Below are positions 25,419 through 32,863 of a stretch of DNA of 35,253 nucleotides, one piece after another. Every line of letters starts with the position of its first letter. Positions within the stretch are counted from its first letter, which is position 1. This DNA comes from an uncultured Eubacteriales bacterium (GTDB lineage Bacteria; Bacillota; Sulfobacillia; UBA995; UBA9673), in the NCBI GenBank assembly GCA_913063835.1, contig CAJXZV010000012.1, forward strand, positions 1 to 35,253, read 5' to 3'. The translations under genes were made by a program, and so were the position numbers. Below the pieces are notes generated by a model. The model did no database searches and was not told where the DNA came from. It saw nothing but the letters and a program-made list of their open reading frames with translations.

Positions 25419-26285
25419 GTGCCGAAGAACGCCGGGAAAGAGATATCCGTCTGGGTGAAGGCGGGAGAGGCCGCCCGGTACATAGCGGAGAGGGCGTCGC
25501 TCGAGCAGCGCCGGCCGGAGGCGGCCGTCGTGCTCGGGTCGGGCCTCGGCGTTCTGGCCGAGGAAGTCCAGCAGGCCGCCGTGATCCCCTACCGGGACAT
25601 CCCGCACTTCCCGAGGCCGACGGTCGAGGGGCACGCCGGTCGTCTCGTCGTGGGAGACCTCTGCGGCCGGACCGTCGTGGTCATGCAGGGGAGGCTCCAC
25701 TACTACGAGGGCTACAGCCTGGCCGAGGTGACCTTCGGCGTCAGGGTGACCCAGAGGCTGGGAGTCCCCGTCCTCATCCTCACCAATGCCGCCGGTGGGC
25801 TCAATCCGGCCTTCGCCGCGGGCGACCTCATGCTCATCACCGACCACATCAACCTCATGCCCGACAATCCGCTGCGCGGGCCGAACGACGAACGGTTCGG
25901 ACCTCGGTTCCCTTCTCCGGTGGGGGTGTACGACCGGGGCCTCCTCGAGGTCGCCCGGGATGTGGCCCGAGCCTCCGGGTTCACCTGCCGGGAGGGCGTG
26001 TACGTCGCCGTGCAGGGGCCGAGCTATGAGACTGAGGCCGAGGTGGCCTGGCTCAGGGGGCTCGGGGCGGACGCGGTCGGGATGTCCACGGTCCCCGAGG
26101 CCATCGTCGCCTGCCACGGGGGGCAGAGGGTCCTCGGCGTCTCCACCATCACCAACGTGCTCGGCCGAAGGCCGGGGCAGGTGGTCAGCCATGACGAGGT
26201 GCTGGCTGTGGCGGACCGGGCCAAGGGGCGGCTCGGTGCCCTCTTGAAGGGCCTTCTGGCCCGACCCTGGCCGAGCGTCGCGTGA
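25419..26285 (+). CDS. punA: Purine-nucleoside phosphorylase
   Basis: Trimeric-type phosphorylase splitting guanosine and inosine to base and ribose 1-phosphate. From the GTG at 25419 the protein is 288 residues. Signatures include VVLGSGLGVLAEEV, FPRPTVEGHAGRLV, VMQGRLHYYEGYSL, LTNAAGGLNPAFAAGDLMLITDHIN, QGPSYETEAEV, DAVGMSTVPEAIVA and STITN. The start is chosen because an AAAAGGGGG stretch precedes it; GTG at 25401 is an alternative with a weaker site. It forms a nucleoside salvage group with deoB and pdp, and the deoB-punA pair before dacF matches B. subtilis. Confidence 0.94.
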   Translation: MPKNAGKEISVWVKAGEAARYIAERASLEQRRPEAAVVLGSGLGVLAEEVQQAAVIPYRDIPHFPRPTVEGHAGRLVVGDLCGRTVVVMQGRLHYYEGYSLAEVTFGVRVTQRLGVPVLILTNAAGGLNPAFAAGDLMLITDHINLMPDNPLRGPNDERFGPRFPSPVGVYDRGLLEVARDVARASGFTCREGVYVAVQGPSYETEAEVAWLRGLGADAVGMSTVPEAIVACHGGQRVLGVSTITNVLGRRPGQVVSHDEVLAVADRAKGRLGALLKGLLARPWPSVA

Positions 26286-26295
26286 AGGAGGTTCG

Positions 26296-27615
26296 GTGGT
26301 GACGGAAAGGCTCTCGGTGGTCGACATCATCAGGAGGAAGCGGGACGGACTCACTCTGGAGTCCGAGGAGGTCCGCTTCCTCATCCAAGGCTACGTCCAG
26401 GGGAAGGTGGCGGACTACCAGATGGCCGCGTTCCTCATGGCCGTCTATTTCCGGGGGCTCGAGCCGCGCGAGATGACCGACCTGACCCTGACCATGGCCC
26501 GGTCCGGGGACATGGTCGACTTCGGGGACGACCCGCGCGTCGTGGACAAGCACTCGACCGGGGGGGTGGGCGACAAGACGACCCTCGTCCTCGCCCCGCT
26601 CGTCGCTTCGGCGGGGGCCGTCGTGGCCAAGATGTCCGGGCGGGCTCTCGGACACACCGGCGGGACCATCGACAAGCTCGAGTCCATCCCGGGCTTCCGC
26701 ACCTCGCTCGACCGCGAGGAGTTCTTCAGGCTGGCGAGAGAGGTCGGCGCGGTCGTGGCCGGCCAGACCGGGAACCTCGTTCCGGCGGACAAACTGCTCT
26801 ACGCGCTGAGGGACGTGACGGCGACCGTCGAGAGCGTGGGCCTGATCGCCTCCAGCATCATGTCGAAGAAGATCGCCGGCGGGGCCAGGCGTCTGGTCCT
26901 GGACGTCAAGACCGGGCGGGGAGCCTTCATGAAAGAGAGGAAGAAGGCGCAAGAGCTGGCACAGGCCATGGTGGACATCGGCCGGGGGGCGGGCGTCCGC
27001 GTGGTGGCCGTCGTCACGGCCATGGACCAGCCCCTCGGAAGGGCCGTGGGGAACGCCCTCGAGGTGGCGGAGGCGGTCAGATGTCTCGCCGGGCAGGGCC
27101 CGCCGGACCTCGAGGAGCTCTGTGTGCGGCTCGGGGCCCACATGCTCCTTCTCAGCGGGGTCGAGGGAGAGCTCGACAGGGCCGAGGAGCGGCTGCGGCG
27201 GCTCATACGTTCCGGAGAGGCTCTGGAGCGTTTCCGCCGCATGGTCGTCGCGCAAGGCGGGGACGGGAGGGTGGCGGACCCCGGGTCCCCGGTGCTGCCC
27301 GCCGCGCCGGCCAGAGAGGCCGCCCGGAGCCACCGGTCGGGCTGGGTCCAGGCGATCGATGCGCTCGCCGTGGGGCGGCTGGCCATGCGACTGGGTGCGG
27401 GCCGCGAGCGGAAGGAGGACAGCATAGACCCGTCGGTGGGGGTCGTCCTGGAGGCGAAGGTGGGCGACCGGGTGGAGAAGGGGGACGTTCTGGGGGTCGT
27501 CCACGCCCGCGACAGGGAAGCCGCGCGCTGGGGGGCCGCCCGGCTGGAGGAGGCCTTCGTCCTTGGGGACGTCCGGGTGGAGGCCCCCGCCCTCATCCTC
27601 GAGACGGTGAGCTGA
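26296..27615 (+). CDS. pdp: Pyrimidine-nucleoside phosphorylase
   Basis: Phosphorolysis of uridine, thymidine and deoxyuridine to base and (deoxy)ribose 1-phosphate. The 439 residues have the family signature KMSGRALGHTGGTIDKLESIPGF in parts, with DKHSTGGVGDKTTL near 87, SIMSKKIAGGA and DVKTGRGAFMK, and a C-terminal barrel-hammerhead part ending in LILETVS. Start is GTG 26296 or 26299, both after a strong AAGGAGG. In B. subtilis pdp belongs to the dra-nupC-pdp operon, so its insertion between punA and dacF is a difference in gene order that groups three nucleoside catabolic enzymes here. Confidence 0.94.
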   Translation: MVTERLSVVDIIRRKRDGLTLESEEVRFLIQGYVQGKVADYQMAAFLMAVYFRGLEPREMTDLTLTMARSGDMVDFGDDPRVVDKHSTGGVGDKTTLVLAPLVASAGAVVAKMSGRALGHTGGTIDKLESIPGFRTSLDREEFFRLAREVGAVVAGQTGNLVPADKLLYALRDVTATVESVGLIASSIMSKKIAGGARRLVLDVKTGRGAFMKERKKAQELAQAMVDIGRGAGVRVVAVVTAMDQPLGRAVGNALEVAEAVRCLAGQGPPDLEELCVRLGAHMLLLSGVEGELDRAEERLRRLIRSGEALERFRRMVVAQGGDGRVADPGSPVLPAAPAREAARSHRSGWVQAIDALAVGRLAMRLGAGRERKEDSIDPSVGVVLEAKVGDRVEKGDVLGVVHARDREAARWGAARLEEAFVLGDVRVEAPALILETVS

Positions 27616-27721
27616 ACCCGCCCCGGAGGGACCTCGGGCGCGTAGGCGGTCATCAAGAGGAAGGTAGGGGCGTAAACCTTTGACGGGCCCTTGTCGATGC
27701 GGCCCGCCGGAGGGATTCGCC

Positions 27722-28891
27722 GTGAAGCCCCTTGCGACCCCAAGATTGTGCGCCCTGGCTGTGGTTCTGGCCATTGTCACCTCCTGGCCGCTCCCGGCCT
27801 CCGCGGAGAGCCCTGCGGGGGCAACGACGCTCGAAGTGAGTTCTCCTTCAGCCATCCTCGTCGACGCCCTGAGCGGCGAGGTCATCTACGAGAAGGCGGC
27901 CGACGAGCGCTACGCCCCGGCGAGCCTGACCAAGATCATGACTCTCCTTCTCGCCGTGGAGGCCCTCGAGGACGGCCGCCTGAGCCCTGACGACAGGGTC
28001 GTCTGCACCGAGCATGCGCAGGGCTACGGCGGGACGCAGATATGGCTGGAAGCGGGCGAGGAGATGCCCCTTGAGGAGATCCTTCTGGCCATCGCGGTGG
28101 GCTCGGCCAATGACGCGTCCGTGGCCCTGGCCGAGCACATGTGCGGGACGGAAGAAGAGTTCGTGGCCCTGATGAACGAGCGCGCCCGGGAGCTAGGGAT
28201 GCACAACACCCACTTCGAGAACTCGCACGGCCTCGACGCCCCGGGACACTACTCGACGGCGAGGGACATGGCCCTCCTGTCCCGCGAGGCGGTGCGCCAT
28301 CCGGAGCTGTTGCGGCTCACGGCCATCTACGAGACGCACATCCGGGACGGTGAGACCTGGCTGGTGAACCGCAACCGGATGGTGAACTTCTATCGGGGGT
28401 GCGACGGCCTCAAGACGGGTTGGACGGCGAAAGCGAAGTACTCCGTGGCCGTCACGGCCCAGAGGGGTCAGAACCGGTTCATCGCCGTGGTCATGGGGGC
28501 CGAGAACCCCACCGATCGGTTCGCTGACACGACGAAGATGCTCAACTACGCCTTCGCCCGCTTCACCTCCCTGCGCGTGGCTGAGAAGGGGCGGTCTTAC
28601 GGAGAGGTGCCGGTCGACCTTGGAACCCTCCCCAGGGTGAGGGCGGTGGCACCCGAAGACTTCGGGGTCCTCCTCCAGAAGGGGAGTGAGGAGGAGGTCC
28701 GGAGGGAGGTCGTCCTGGCCGAAGTCGTCAAGGCGCCCGTCGCGCGCGGCGACCCCGTCGGCGCCATTGTCGTCAGCCGGGGGGAAGAGGAGATAGGGCG
28801 CTTCGTCCTCGTCTCGGACGCCGATTCGGGGCGGATCGGGTACCTCGCTCTCGTCTGGAGGCTCTTCCTTCGCGTCCTCGGGGCCGGGTGA
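27722..28891 (+). CDS. dacF: D-alanyl-D-alanine carboxypeptidase DacF
   Basis: Penicillin-binding carboxypeptidase expected to trim peptidoglycan side chains in the spore compartment. From the GTG at 27722 (with GGAGGG upstream) the 389 residues begin with a clear signal peptide ending near PASA-ES. The S11 active-site motifs are intact: SLTK (Ser68, Lys71), SAN (Ser128-Asn130) and KTG (Lys231-Gly233). A beta-sandwich PBP5-type domain (about 275-370) and a hydrophobic C-terminus (LALVWRLFLRVLG) for membrane attachment follow. It lies directly before spoIIAA as in B. subtilis, which is why DacF rather than another DacA paralogue is assigned. Confidence 0.92.
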   Translation: MKPLATPRLCALAVVLAIVTSWPLPASAESPAGATTLEVSSPSAILVDALSGEVIYEKAADERYAPASLTKIMTLLLAVEALEDGRLSPDDRVVCTEHAQGYGGTQIWLEAGEEMPLEEILLAIAVGSANDASVALAEHMCGTEEEFVALMNERARELGMHNTHFENSHGLDAPGHYSTARDMALLSREAVRHPELLRLTAIYETHIRDGETWLVNRNRMVNFYRGCDGLKTGWTAKAKYSVAVTAQRGQNRFIAVVMGAENPTDRFADTTKMLNYAFARFTSLRVAEKGRSYGEVPVDLGTLPRVRAVAPEDFGVLLQKGSEEEVRREVVLAEVVKAPVARGDPVGAIVVSRGEEEIGRFVLVSDADSGRIGYLALVWRLFLRVLGAG

Positions 28892-28929
28892 GCCGGCCGA
28901 GGCCTACCGTCATCCGTCCGGACTTGATT

Positions 28930-28957
28930 GGAGGAAGATTCTTCCGCAGTGCAGAAC
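28930..28957 (+). promoter_or_regulatory. Candidate sigma-H-like promoter of the spoIIA operon
   Basis: GGAGGAAGA (28930-28938), 12 bases, then GCAGAAC (28951-28957). Against RNAGGAWWW-N11-12-RNNGAAT there is one -35 mismatch (G for W) and a C for the final T. B. subtilis spoIIAA-AB-sigF is read from a sigma-H promoter here, activated by Spo0A-P. The perfect inverted repeat GGAAGA-T-TCTTCC overlaps the -35 and may bind a regulator. No clear 0A box was seen. Confidence 0.5.
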
Positions 28958-28998
28958 CACCCCTAAAAGCCCCCAGCTAGAAAGGGTGGTGCCGGACG

Positions 28999-29373
28999 TT
29001 GGACATCAGGACTGAAAGGGTGGGGGACATCCTCGTCGTGCGGGTCTCCGGCGAGCTGGACCTCGCCACGGCCGGCGAGTTCAGGCACCGTGTGGACGCC
29101 GACCTGGACCGCTTCGGGTCGCGTGATGTCGTCATCGACTTCTCCGAGCTGGGCTTCCTCGACAGTTCGGGCCTCGGCGCCCTTCTGGGCCGCTACAAAC
29201 GGGTCGCCGAAAGGGGCGGCCGGGTGGCCGTGTCCGGCTGTGCCCCCCATGTCAGGCGGGTGCTCGAGCTGTCCGGTGTCATGCGCATCATCGAGTGCCA
29301 TCCATCGGTCCGGGAGGCTGTCGCGGCCTTCGGCGGGGATACCTCCTCCGCTTCGGGGGGTGGGGTCCTGTGA
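28999..29373 (+). CDS. spoIIAA: Anti-sigma-F factor antagonist SpoIIAA
   Basis: STAS-domain protein that, when dephosphorylated by SpoIIE, binds SpoIIAB and frees sigma-F. The 124 residues include ILVVRVSGELDLATAGEFR and the phosphorylation site FLDSSGLGALLGRYKR, where Ser57 aligns with B. subtilis Ser58. The C-terminus (GGDTSSASGGGVL) is slightly extended. The TTG start at 28999 follows an AAAGGGTGG stretch. Its stop overlaps the spoIIAB start by four bases (GTGA), as fits proteins made in fixed ratio. Confidence 0.95.
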   Translation: MDIRTERVGDILVVRVSGELDLATAGEFRHRVDADLDRFGSRDVVIDFSELGFLDSSGLGALLGRYKRVAERGGRVAVSGCAPHVRRVLELSGVMRIIECHPSVREAVAAFGGDTSSASGGGVL

Positions 29374-29879
29374 GCGGCCGGGTCTCGCCACCGAAGGGTC
29401 CGCTGAACTGGTTCAGGCTGGAGCTTCCGGCCCGGCCCGAGAACGTCGCCCTGGTGCGGGTGGCCGTGGGGTCCCTCGCCTCTCACCTCGACTTCACCCT
29501 CGGCGAGATAGAGGAGATACGGGTGGCGGTTTCGGAGGCCTTCTCGAACGTCGTCCTGCACGCCTACCCCGAGGAGGGGGGGGCGTCCGGCGGCGGGACC
29601 GTGACCGTCGAGGCCCGCGCGGACGACGGGGTCCTGGAGGTCAGCGTCTCCGACCGGGGTGTGGGCATCGCCGACGTGGAACTGGCGAGGAAGCCCTCCT
29701 ACACGACCCGTCCGGACCGTATGGGCCTGGGATTCGTCTTCATGGAGACCTTCATGGACGAAGTCGCCGTGACCACCTCTCCCGGCCACGGGACACGGGT
29801 CGTCCTGCGCAGACGCCTTCCCGTGAGGGACGGGGTCCCTTCGGACGGAACGGCCGGGGACAGGCGGGCCGGCACCTGA
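29370..29879 (+). CDS. spoIIAB: Anti-sigma-F factor and kinase SpoIIAB
   Basis: GHKL-type serine kinase that holds sigma-F inactive and phosphorylates SpoIIAA. From the GTG at 29370 it is 169 residues, somewhat longer than the 146 of B. subtilis because of a short N-terminal and a 20-residue C-terminal tail. ATP-fold motifs are visible: EIRVAVSEAFSNVVLHAY (N box), VSVSDRGVGI (G1) and RMGLGFVFMETFMDEV (G2). The frame is open upstream to 29295 but that lies inside spoIIAA; the overlapping GTG is standard for this operon. Confidence 0.95.
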   Translation: MSGRVSPPKGPLNWFRLELPARPENVALVRVAVGSLASHLDFTLGEIEEIRVAVSEAFSNVVLHAYPEEGGASGGGTVTVEARADDGVLEVSVSDRGVGIADVELARKPSYTTRPDRMGLGFVFMETFMDEVAVTTSPGHGTRVVLRRRLPVRDGVPSDGTAGDRRAGT

Positions 29880-29891
29880 GGGGGGGTCGGT

Positions 29892-30707
29892 GTGGGAACG
29901 CCTCCCGAGGAAACGTCCCTTCCGCGTCCGGCCGAGCCGCTCGACGAGGAGGAGCTCCGGAAGGCCCTCGCCCTGGCCAAGGAAGGGGACCGTGAGGCCC
30001 GGGAGAGAGTGGTCCGGTCCCATCTCAGGCTTGTCTGGGACATCGTCAGGCGCTTCAGGTACCGGGGTGAGGACCCGGAGGACCTCTTCCAGCTCGGGTG
30101 TGTCGGGCTGATGAAGGCCCTGGAGCGCTATGACCCGAGCTTCGGCACCCGCTTCTCCACCTACGCCGTCCCGCTGGTCATCGGGGAGATAAGGCGGCAC
30201 CTCCGGGACCAAAGGCCCGTCCGGGTCTCGCGGCGGATGAGGGAGCTGGCCGCCGGCGCCCTCAGGGTCAGGGAGGAGTTGACGAAGTCCACCGGCAGGG
30301 AGCCCGGGACCGCGGAGATAGCCCGTGTTCTCGAGGTGGACCCCACCGACGTGGTCCAGGCGCTGGAAGCCACGCGGCTGCCGGTGTCGCTCTTCTGCGA
30401 GGCGGGCGAAGAGGCCGGTGACCCGGTCTACCTCATCGACCGCTTGGCCGCCGGACGCGACGCGGGCGCGGTGACGGCCGGCTCCCCCACCCGGACCGCC
30501 GGGGGCGAGGAGGGGTTCCTCGAGTCCCTGGCCCTGAAGGAGGCCCTGTCCCGCCTGGACGAGCGGGACCGGCGCCTCCTCGAGATGCGGTTCTTCGAGG
30601 ACAAGACCCAGGCGGAGGTCGGACGACTCCTGGGGGTCTCGCAGGTCCAGGTCTCCAGGCTCGAGCGGCGGGCTCTCCTCAGGCTGAAGTCGATGCTCAC
30701 CCCCTGA
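29892..30707 (+). CDS. sigF: RNA polymerase sigma-F factor
   Basis: First forespore-specific sigma factor, 271 residues. Region 2 is clear (LVWDIVRRFRYRGEDPEDLFQLGCVGLMKALERYDPSFGTRFSTYAVPLVIGEIRRHLRDQ in segments), as are the region 3 helix (VRVSRRMRELA) and the region 4 helix-turn-helix (RRLLEMRFFEDKTQAEVGRLLGVSQVQVSRLERRALLRLK in segments). The order spoIIAA-spoIIAB-sigF identifies it as sigma-F rather than sigma-G. A glycine/threonine-rich insert near 195-205 separates regions 3 and 4. The GTG at 29892 follows GAGGGGGGGTCG. The next genes begin behind their own candidate sigma-F-like promoter. Confidence 0.95.
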   Translation: MGTPPEETSLPRPAEPLDEEELRKALALAKEGDREARERVVRSHLRLVWDIVRRFRYRGEDPEDLFQLGCVGLMKALERYDPSFGTRFSTYAVPLVIGEIRRHLRDQRPVRVSRRMRELAAGALRVREELTKSTGREPGTAEIARVLEVDPTDVVQALEATRLPVSLFCEAGEEAGDPVYLIDRLAAGRDAGAVTAGSPTRTAGGEEGFLESLALKEALSRLDERDRRLLEMRFFEDKTQAEVGRLLGVSQVQVSRLERRALLRLKSMLTP

Positions 30708-30725
30708 CCCCGCCCCTTCAGCGGC

Positions 30726-30755
30726 GATTAATCACCCTCCGACGCGGGCAGAATC
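30726..30755 (+). promoter_or_regulatory. Candidate sigma-F-like promoter of the spoVA block
   Basis: GATTA (30726-30730), a 15-base spacer, then GGGCAGAATC (30746-30755). The -35 matches GYWTA at 4 of 5 and the -10 matches GGNNANANTR except the last base. Spacing equals that of the candidate before spoIVB, and both share GG, two free bases, then AGAA. It lies 28 bases before the ATG of the small membrane protein and would read through the dodecin-like gene into spoVAC-AF. Confidence 0.5.
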
Positions 30756-30776
30756 CTCCCCGGAGTCGCGGGGAGG
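30755..30776 (+). promoter_or_regulatory. Hairpin covering the ribosome site of the small membrane protein gene
   Basis: CCTCCCC (30755-30761) is complementary to GGGGAGG (30770-30776) across an 8-base loop. The right arm contains the ribosome binding site for the ATG at 30784 (GGAGG 7 bases before the start). Folding would hide it, so translation of this gene could be conditional; alternatively it acts as a weak terminator after sigF. No T run follows. Confidence 0.35.
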
Positions 30777-30783
30777 GCGAGTC

Positions 30784-31080
30784 ATGTGGGCCTGGACCGA
30801 AGGGCGCCTCAAGACCCTGATCTTCGTCGCCCTCATCGTCGTCGCGGCGGCGCTCGTGGCTTCCCTCGTCTTCCTCCGTGCCCAGAGCCATCCGCCGGAA
30901 GGGGCTGACGTGGTCGTGGCCGAGGAGGGCCGGACCCAGGGCTCCCAGGGCTACCGGGCCCGGGCCCGAGACATCCTCAGAGACCTCAGGTCCCTGTGGG
31001 ACCTTGAGGACCACCTTCTCAACCGGGATCCCGAAGGTCCCGAACCCGGAAAGGAGAGAACGAGTCGTGGGCGTGGTTAA
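30784..31080 (+). CDS. Small single-pass membrane protein, unknown function
   Basis: Product of 98 residues that I do not recognise. A short polar N-terminus (MWAWTEGRLK) precedes one strong hydrophobic helix (about 11-32, TLIFVALIVVAAALVASLVF); the rest is acidic to neutral and charged, with a possible amphipathic helix (RARARDILRDLRSLWDLEDHLL, about 58-79). By the positive-inside rule the tail is likely outside the membrane, that is in the intermembrane space if made in the forespore. ATG and ribosome site are good. It starts 76 bases after sigF, behind a candidate sigma-F-like promoter, and overlaps the dodecin-like gene by 14 bases. In B. subtilis spoVAA and spoVAB occupy this place; neither resembles this protein. 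Confidence 0.7.
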   Translation: MWAWTEGRLKTLIFVALIVVAAALVASLVFLRAQSHPPEGADVVVAEEGRTQGSQGYRARARDILRDLRSLWDLEDHLLNRDPEGPEPGKERTSRGRG

Positions 31081-31291
31081 GGTCCTGGAGCTGGTCGGGG
31101 AGTCCAAGGAGAGCTGGCAGGACGCCGCCAACCAGGCGGTCATGGAGGCGGCCAAGACGGTGGACAACATCACCGGTGTGGAGGTCTCCAACTGGACCGC
31201 CAACGTCGACAGCGGCAGAATCACGAACTACAAGGCCAACGTCAGGGTCGCCTTCGTCGTCGACGGCGACCGGAGACGGACGAAGGTCTAG
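31067..31291 (+). CDS. Dodecin-family protein lacking the flavin-stacking tryptophan
   Basis: Small protein of 74 residues with the full dodecin fold signature: VVKVLELVGESKESWQDAANQAV, TVDNITGVEV and NYKANVRVAFVVDG. Dodecins form hollow dodecamers binding flavins or other ligands. Aligning TVDN-ITG-VEV with TVDN-VVW-AEV of Halobacterium dodecin puts Gly37 where the flavin-stacking Trp36 is, and Lys56 where a flavin-contacting Gln lies, so ordinary flavin binding is doubtful. The GTG at 31067 is supported by AAAGGAG upstream; the open frame further back is a shadow of the preceding gene. Twenty bases separate it from spoVAC. The short C-terminal tail (GDRRRTKV) is basic. A forespore role is inference from the operon. 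Confidence 0.85.
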   Translation: MGVVKVLELVGESKESWQDAANQAVMEAAKTVDNITGVEVSNWTANVDSGRITNYKANVRVAFVVDGDRRRTKV

Positions 31292-31311
31292 CCGGGCCCG
31301 GGTCGAGCCGG

Positions 31312-31773
31312 ATGAAGGCGACCAAGGAACAGGCTGACGAGTACAAGAGGCTCGTCATGCGGAGAAGCCCGAGACCGGCGATTCTCCGGAACGCCCTCTG
31401 GGCCTTCGGAGTGGGCGGGACCATCTGTGCCGTAGGGCAGTTCTTCCTGAACCTCGCCCTCCTCGGGGGACTGCCCTTGACCGAGGCCGTTCCCCTGGTG
31501 GCCGGAGTGATGATCGCCATCGGGGCCGCTCTCACGGGCCTCGGGGTCTACGACCGCATCGGCAAGAGGGCGGGTATGGGGGCCGCCCTCCCCATAACAG
31601 GGTTCGCCAACTCCATCGCCTCCGCGGCCATGGAGTTCCGCAGGGAAGGCCTCCTTCTCGGCGTGGGCGCCCGCCTCTTCACCATCGCCGGGCCCGTCAT
31701 CGTCTACGCTCTCGCCGCAGGGCTTGTCGTGGCCCTCATCAGGATGCTGGTGTCGGGTCCGGCCGGCAGCTAG
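31312..31773 (+). CDS. spoVAC: Stage V sporulation protein AC
   Basis: Membrane component of the SpoVA channel that moves calcium dipicolinate into the spore and out at germination; B. subtilis SpoVAC behaves as a mechanosensitive channel. The 153 residues have about four membrane helices and family stretches such as NALWAFGVGGTICAVGQF, GVYDRIGKRAGMGAALPITGFANSI and EGLLLGVGARLFTIAGPVIVYA. The ATG at 31312 follows GAGCCGG. It begins the conserved spoVAC-AD-AE trio, the part of the spoVA locus present in nearly all spore formers. Confidence 0.95.
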   Translation: MKATKEQADEYKRLVMRRSPRPAILRNALWAFGVGGTICAVGQFFLNLALLGGLPLTEAVPLVAGVMIAIGAALTGLGVYDRIGKRAGMGAALPITGFANSIASAAMEFRREGLLLGVGARLFTIAGPVIVYALAAGLVVALIRMLVSGPAGS

Positions 31774-31842
31774 GGGGGCATCAGGCGCATCCCGCCCTGT
31801 GGGGGCGGGGGCGGACGAGAGTCAGGCGACGAGGGTGGGAAG

Positions 31843-32856
31843 GTGACGACCAAGAAGAACGGCCAGACCATCGGTTTCTCCAACCCTCCAGCCGTCCTCG
31901 GGGCGGCGGCCGTCGTCGGTCCCAAGGAGGGGGCCGGACCCCTGGCAGGCTGGTTCGACGTCGTCAAGGCCGACCGACTCCTGGGGATGAAGTCATGGGA
32001 GCAGGCCGAGACGAAGATGGTGGAGGAAGCCGTGAACCTGGCCCTGGCCAAGGCGAAGGTCCGGCATCAGGACGTCGACTTCTTCCTCGGGGGGGACCTC
32101 TTGAACCAGATCGTCGTCACCTCCTTCGCCGCCAGGACGCTGGACGTCCCCTTCTTCGGGCTCTATGGGGCGTGCGCCACCGTGGCCGAGGCCCTCGCCC
32201 TGGCCGCGGTCCTCGTCGACGGGGGCTTCGCGGTCAACGTGGCCTTGGCTTCCTCGAGCCATCACGACACGGCCGAGCGGCAGTACCGCTTCCCCGCCGA
32301 GTTCGGCATCCAGCGTCCGGTCACGGCCCAATGGACGGCCACGGCCGTCGGGGCGGCCGTGGTCGGCCCTCACGGGAAGGGCAAGGTCCAGGTGACGCAT
32401 GTGACGGTCGGGCGGGTCGTCGACTACGGACAGAAGGACCCGATGGACCTGGGGGCGGCCATGGCCCCGGCGGCGGCGGACACCATCGCCAGGCATTTCG
32501 AGGACACCGGACGGGACCCGGAGGCCTACGACCTCATCCTCAGCGGGGACCTCGCCGCCGTCGGCCACCCGCTCTGCGTCGAGCTCCTGGAAAGGAAGGG
32601 CCTGCGGCTCGACAACAGGTTCGTGGACTGTGGGCTCATGCTCTACGACGATACCCAGGAGCCGGTCGCCGGTGCGAGCGGTTGCGGGTGTTCGGCCTCC
32701 GTCTTCGCCGGATACCTCTTCAAGAACCTGGAGCAGGGCAGGTTCAAGAGGGTCCTGCTGGTGCCGACGGGCGCCCTGCACAGCCCGACATCCTGTCAGC
32801 AGGGCGAATCCATCCCCTGCGTCGCCCATGCCGTCGTCTTGGAAAGGAGCGGCTGA
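31843..32856 (+). CDS. spoVAD: Stage V sporulation protein AD
   Basis: Thiolase-fold protein that binds dipicolinic acid at the outer face of the spore inner membrane. The 337 residues equal the B. subtilis length. Landmarks are FSNPPAVLGAAAVVGPKEGAGPL, FLGGDLLNQIVVTSFAAR, FFGLYGACATVAEAL, ASSSHHDTAERQYRFPAEFGIQRP in part, SGDLAAVGHPLCVELL and GALHSPTSCQQGESIPCVAH. The GTG at 31843 has GGGTGGGAAGG directly upstream. It lies about 70 bases after spoVAC in a gap with no obvious signals, and eight bases before spoVAE. Confidence 0.95.
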   Translation: MTTKKNGQTIGFSNPPAVLGAAAVVGPKEGAGPLAGWFDVVKADRLLGMKSWEQAETKMVEEAVNLALAKAKVRHQDVDFFLGGDLLNQIVVTSFAARTLDVPFFGLYGACATVAEALALAAVLVDGGFAVNVALASSSHHDTAERQYRFPAEFGIQRPVTAQWTATAVGAAVVGPHGKGKVQVTHVTVGRVVDYGQKDPMDLGAAMAPAAADTIARHFEDTGRDPEAYDLILSGDLAAVGHPLCVELLERKGLRLDNRFVDCGLMLYDDTQEPVAGASGCGCSASVFAGYLFKNLEQGRFKRVLLVPTGALHSPTSCQQGESIPCVAHAVVLERSG

Positions 32857-32863
32857 GAGCGAC

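Noticed and set aside
24117-26384. 755-residue open frame on the minus strand across deoB and punA
   Set aside because: Antisense to two well-recognised genes; low-complexity composition typical of shadow frames in high-GC DNA.
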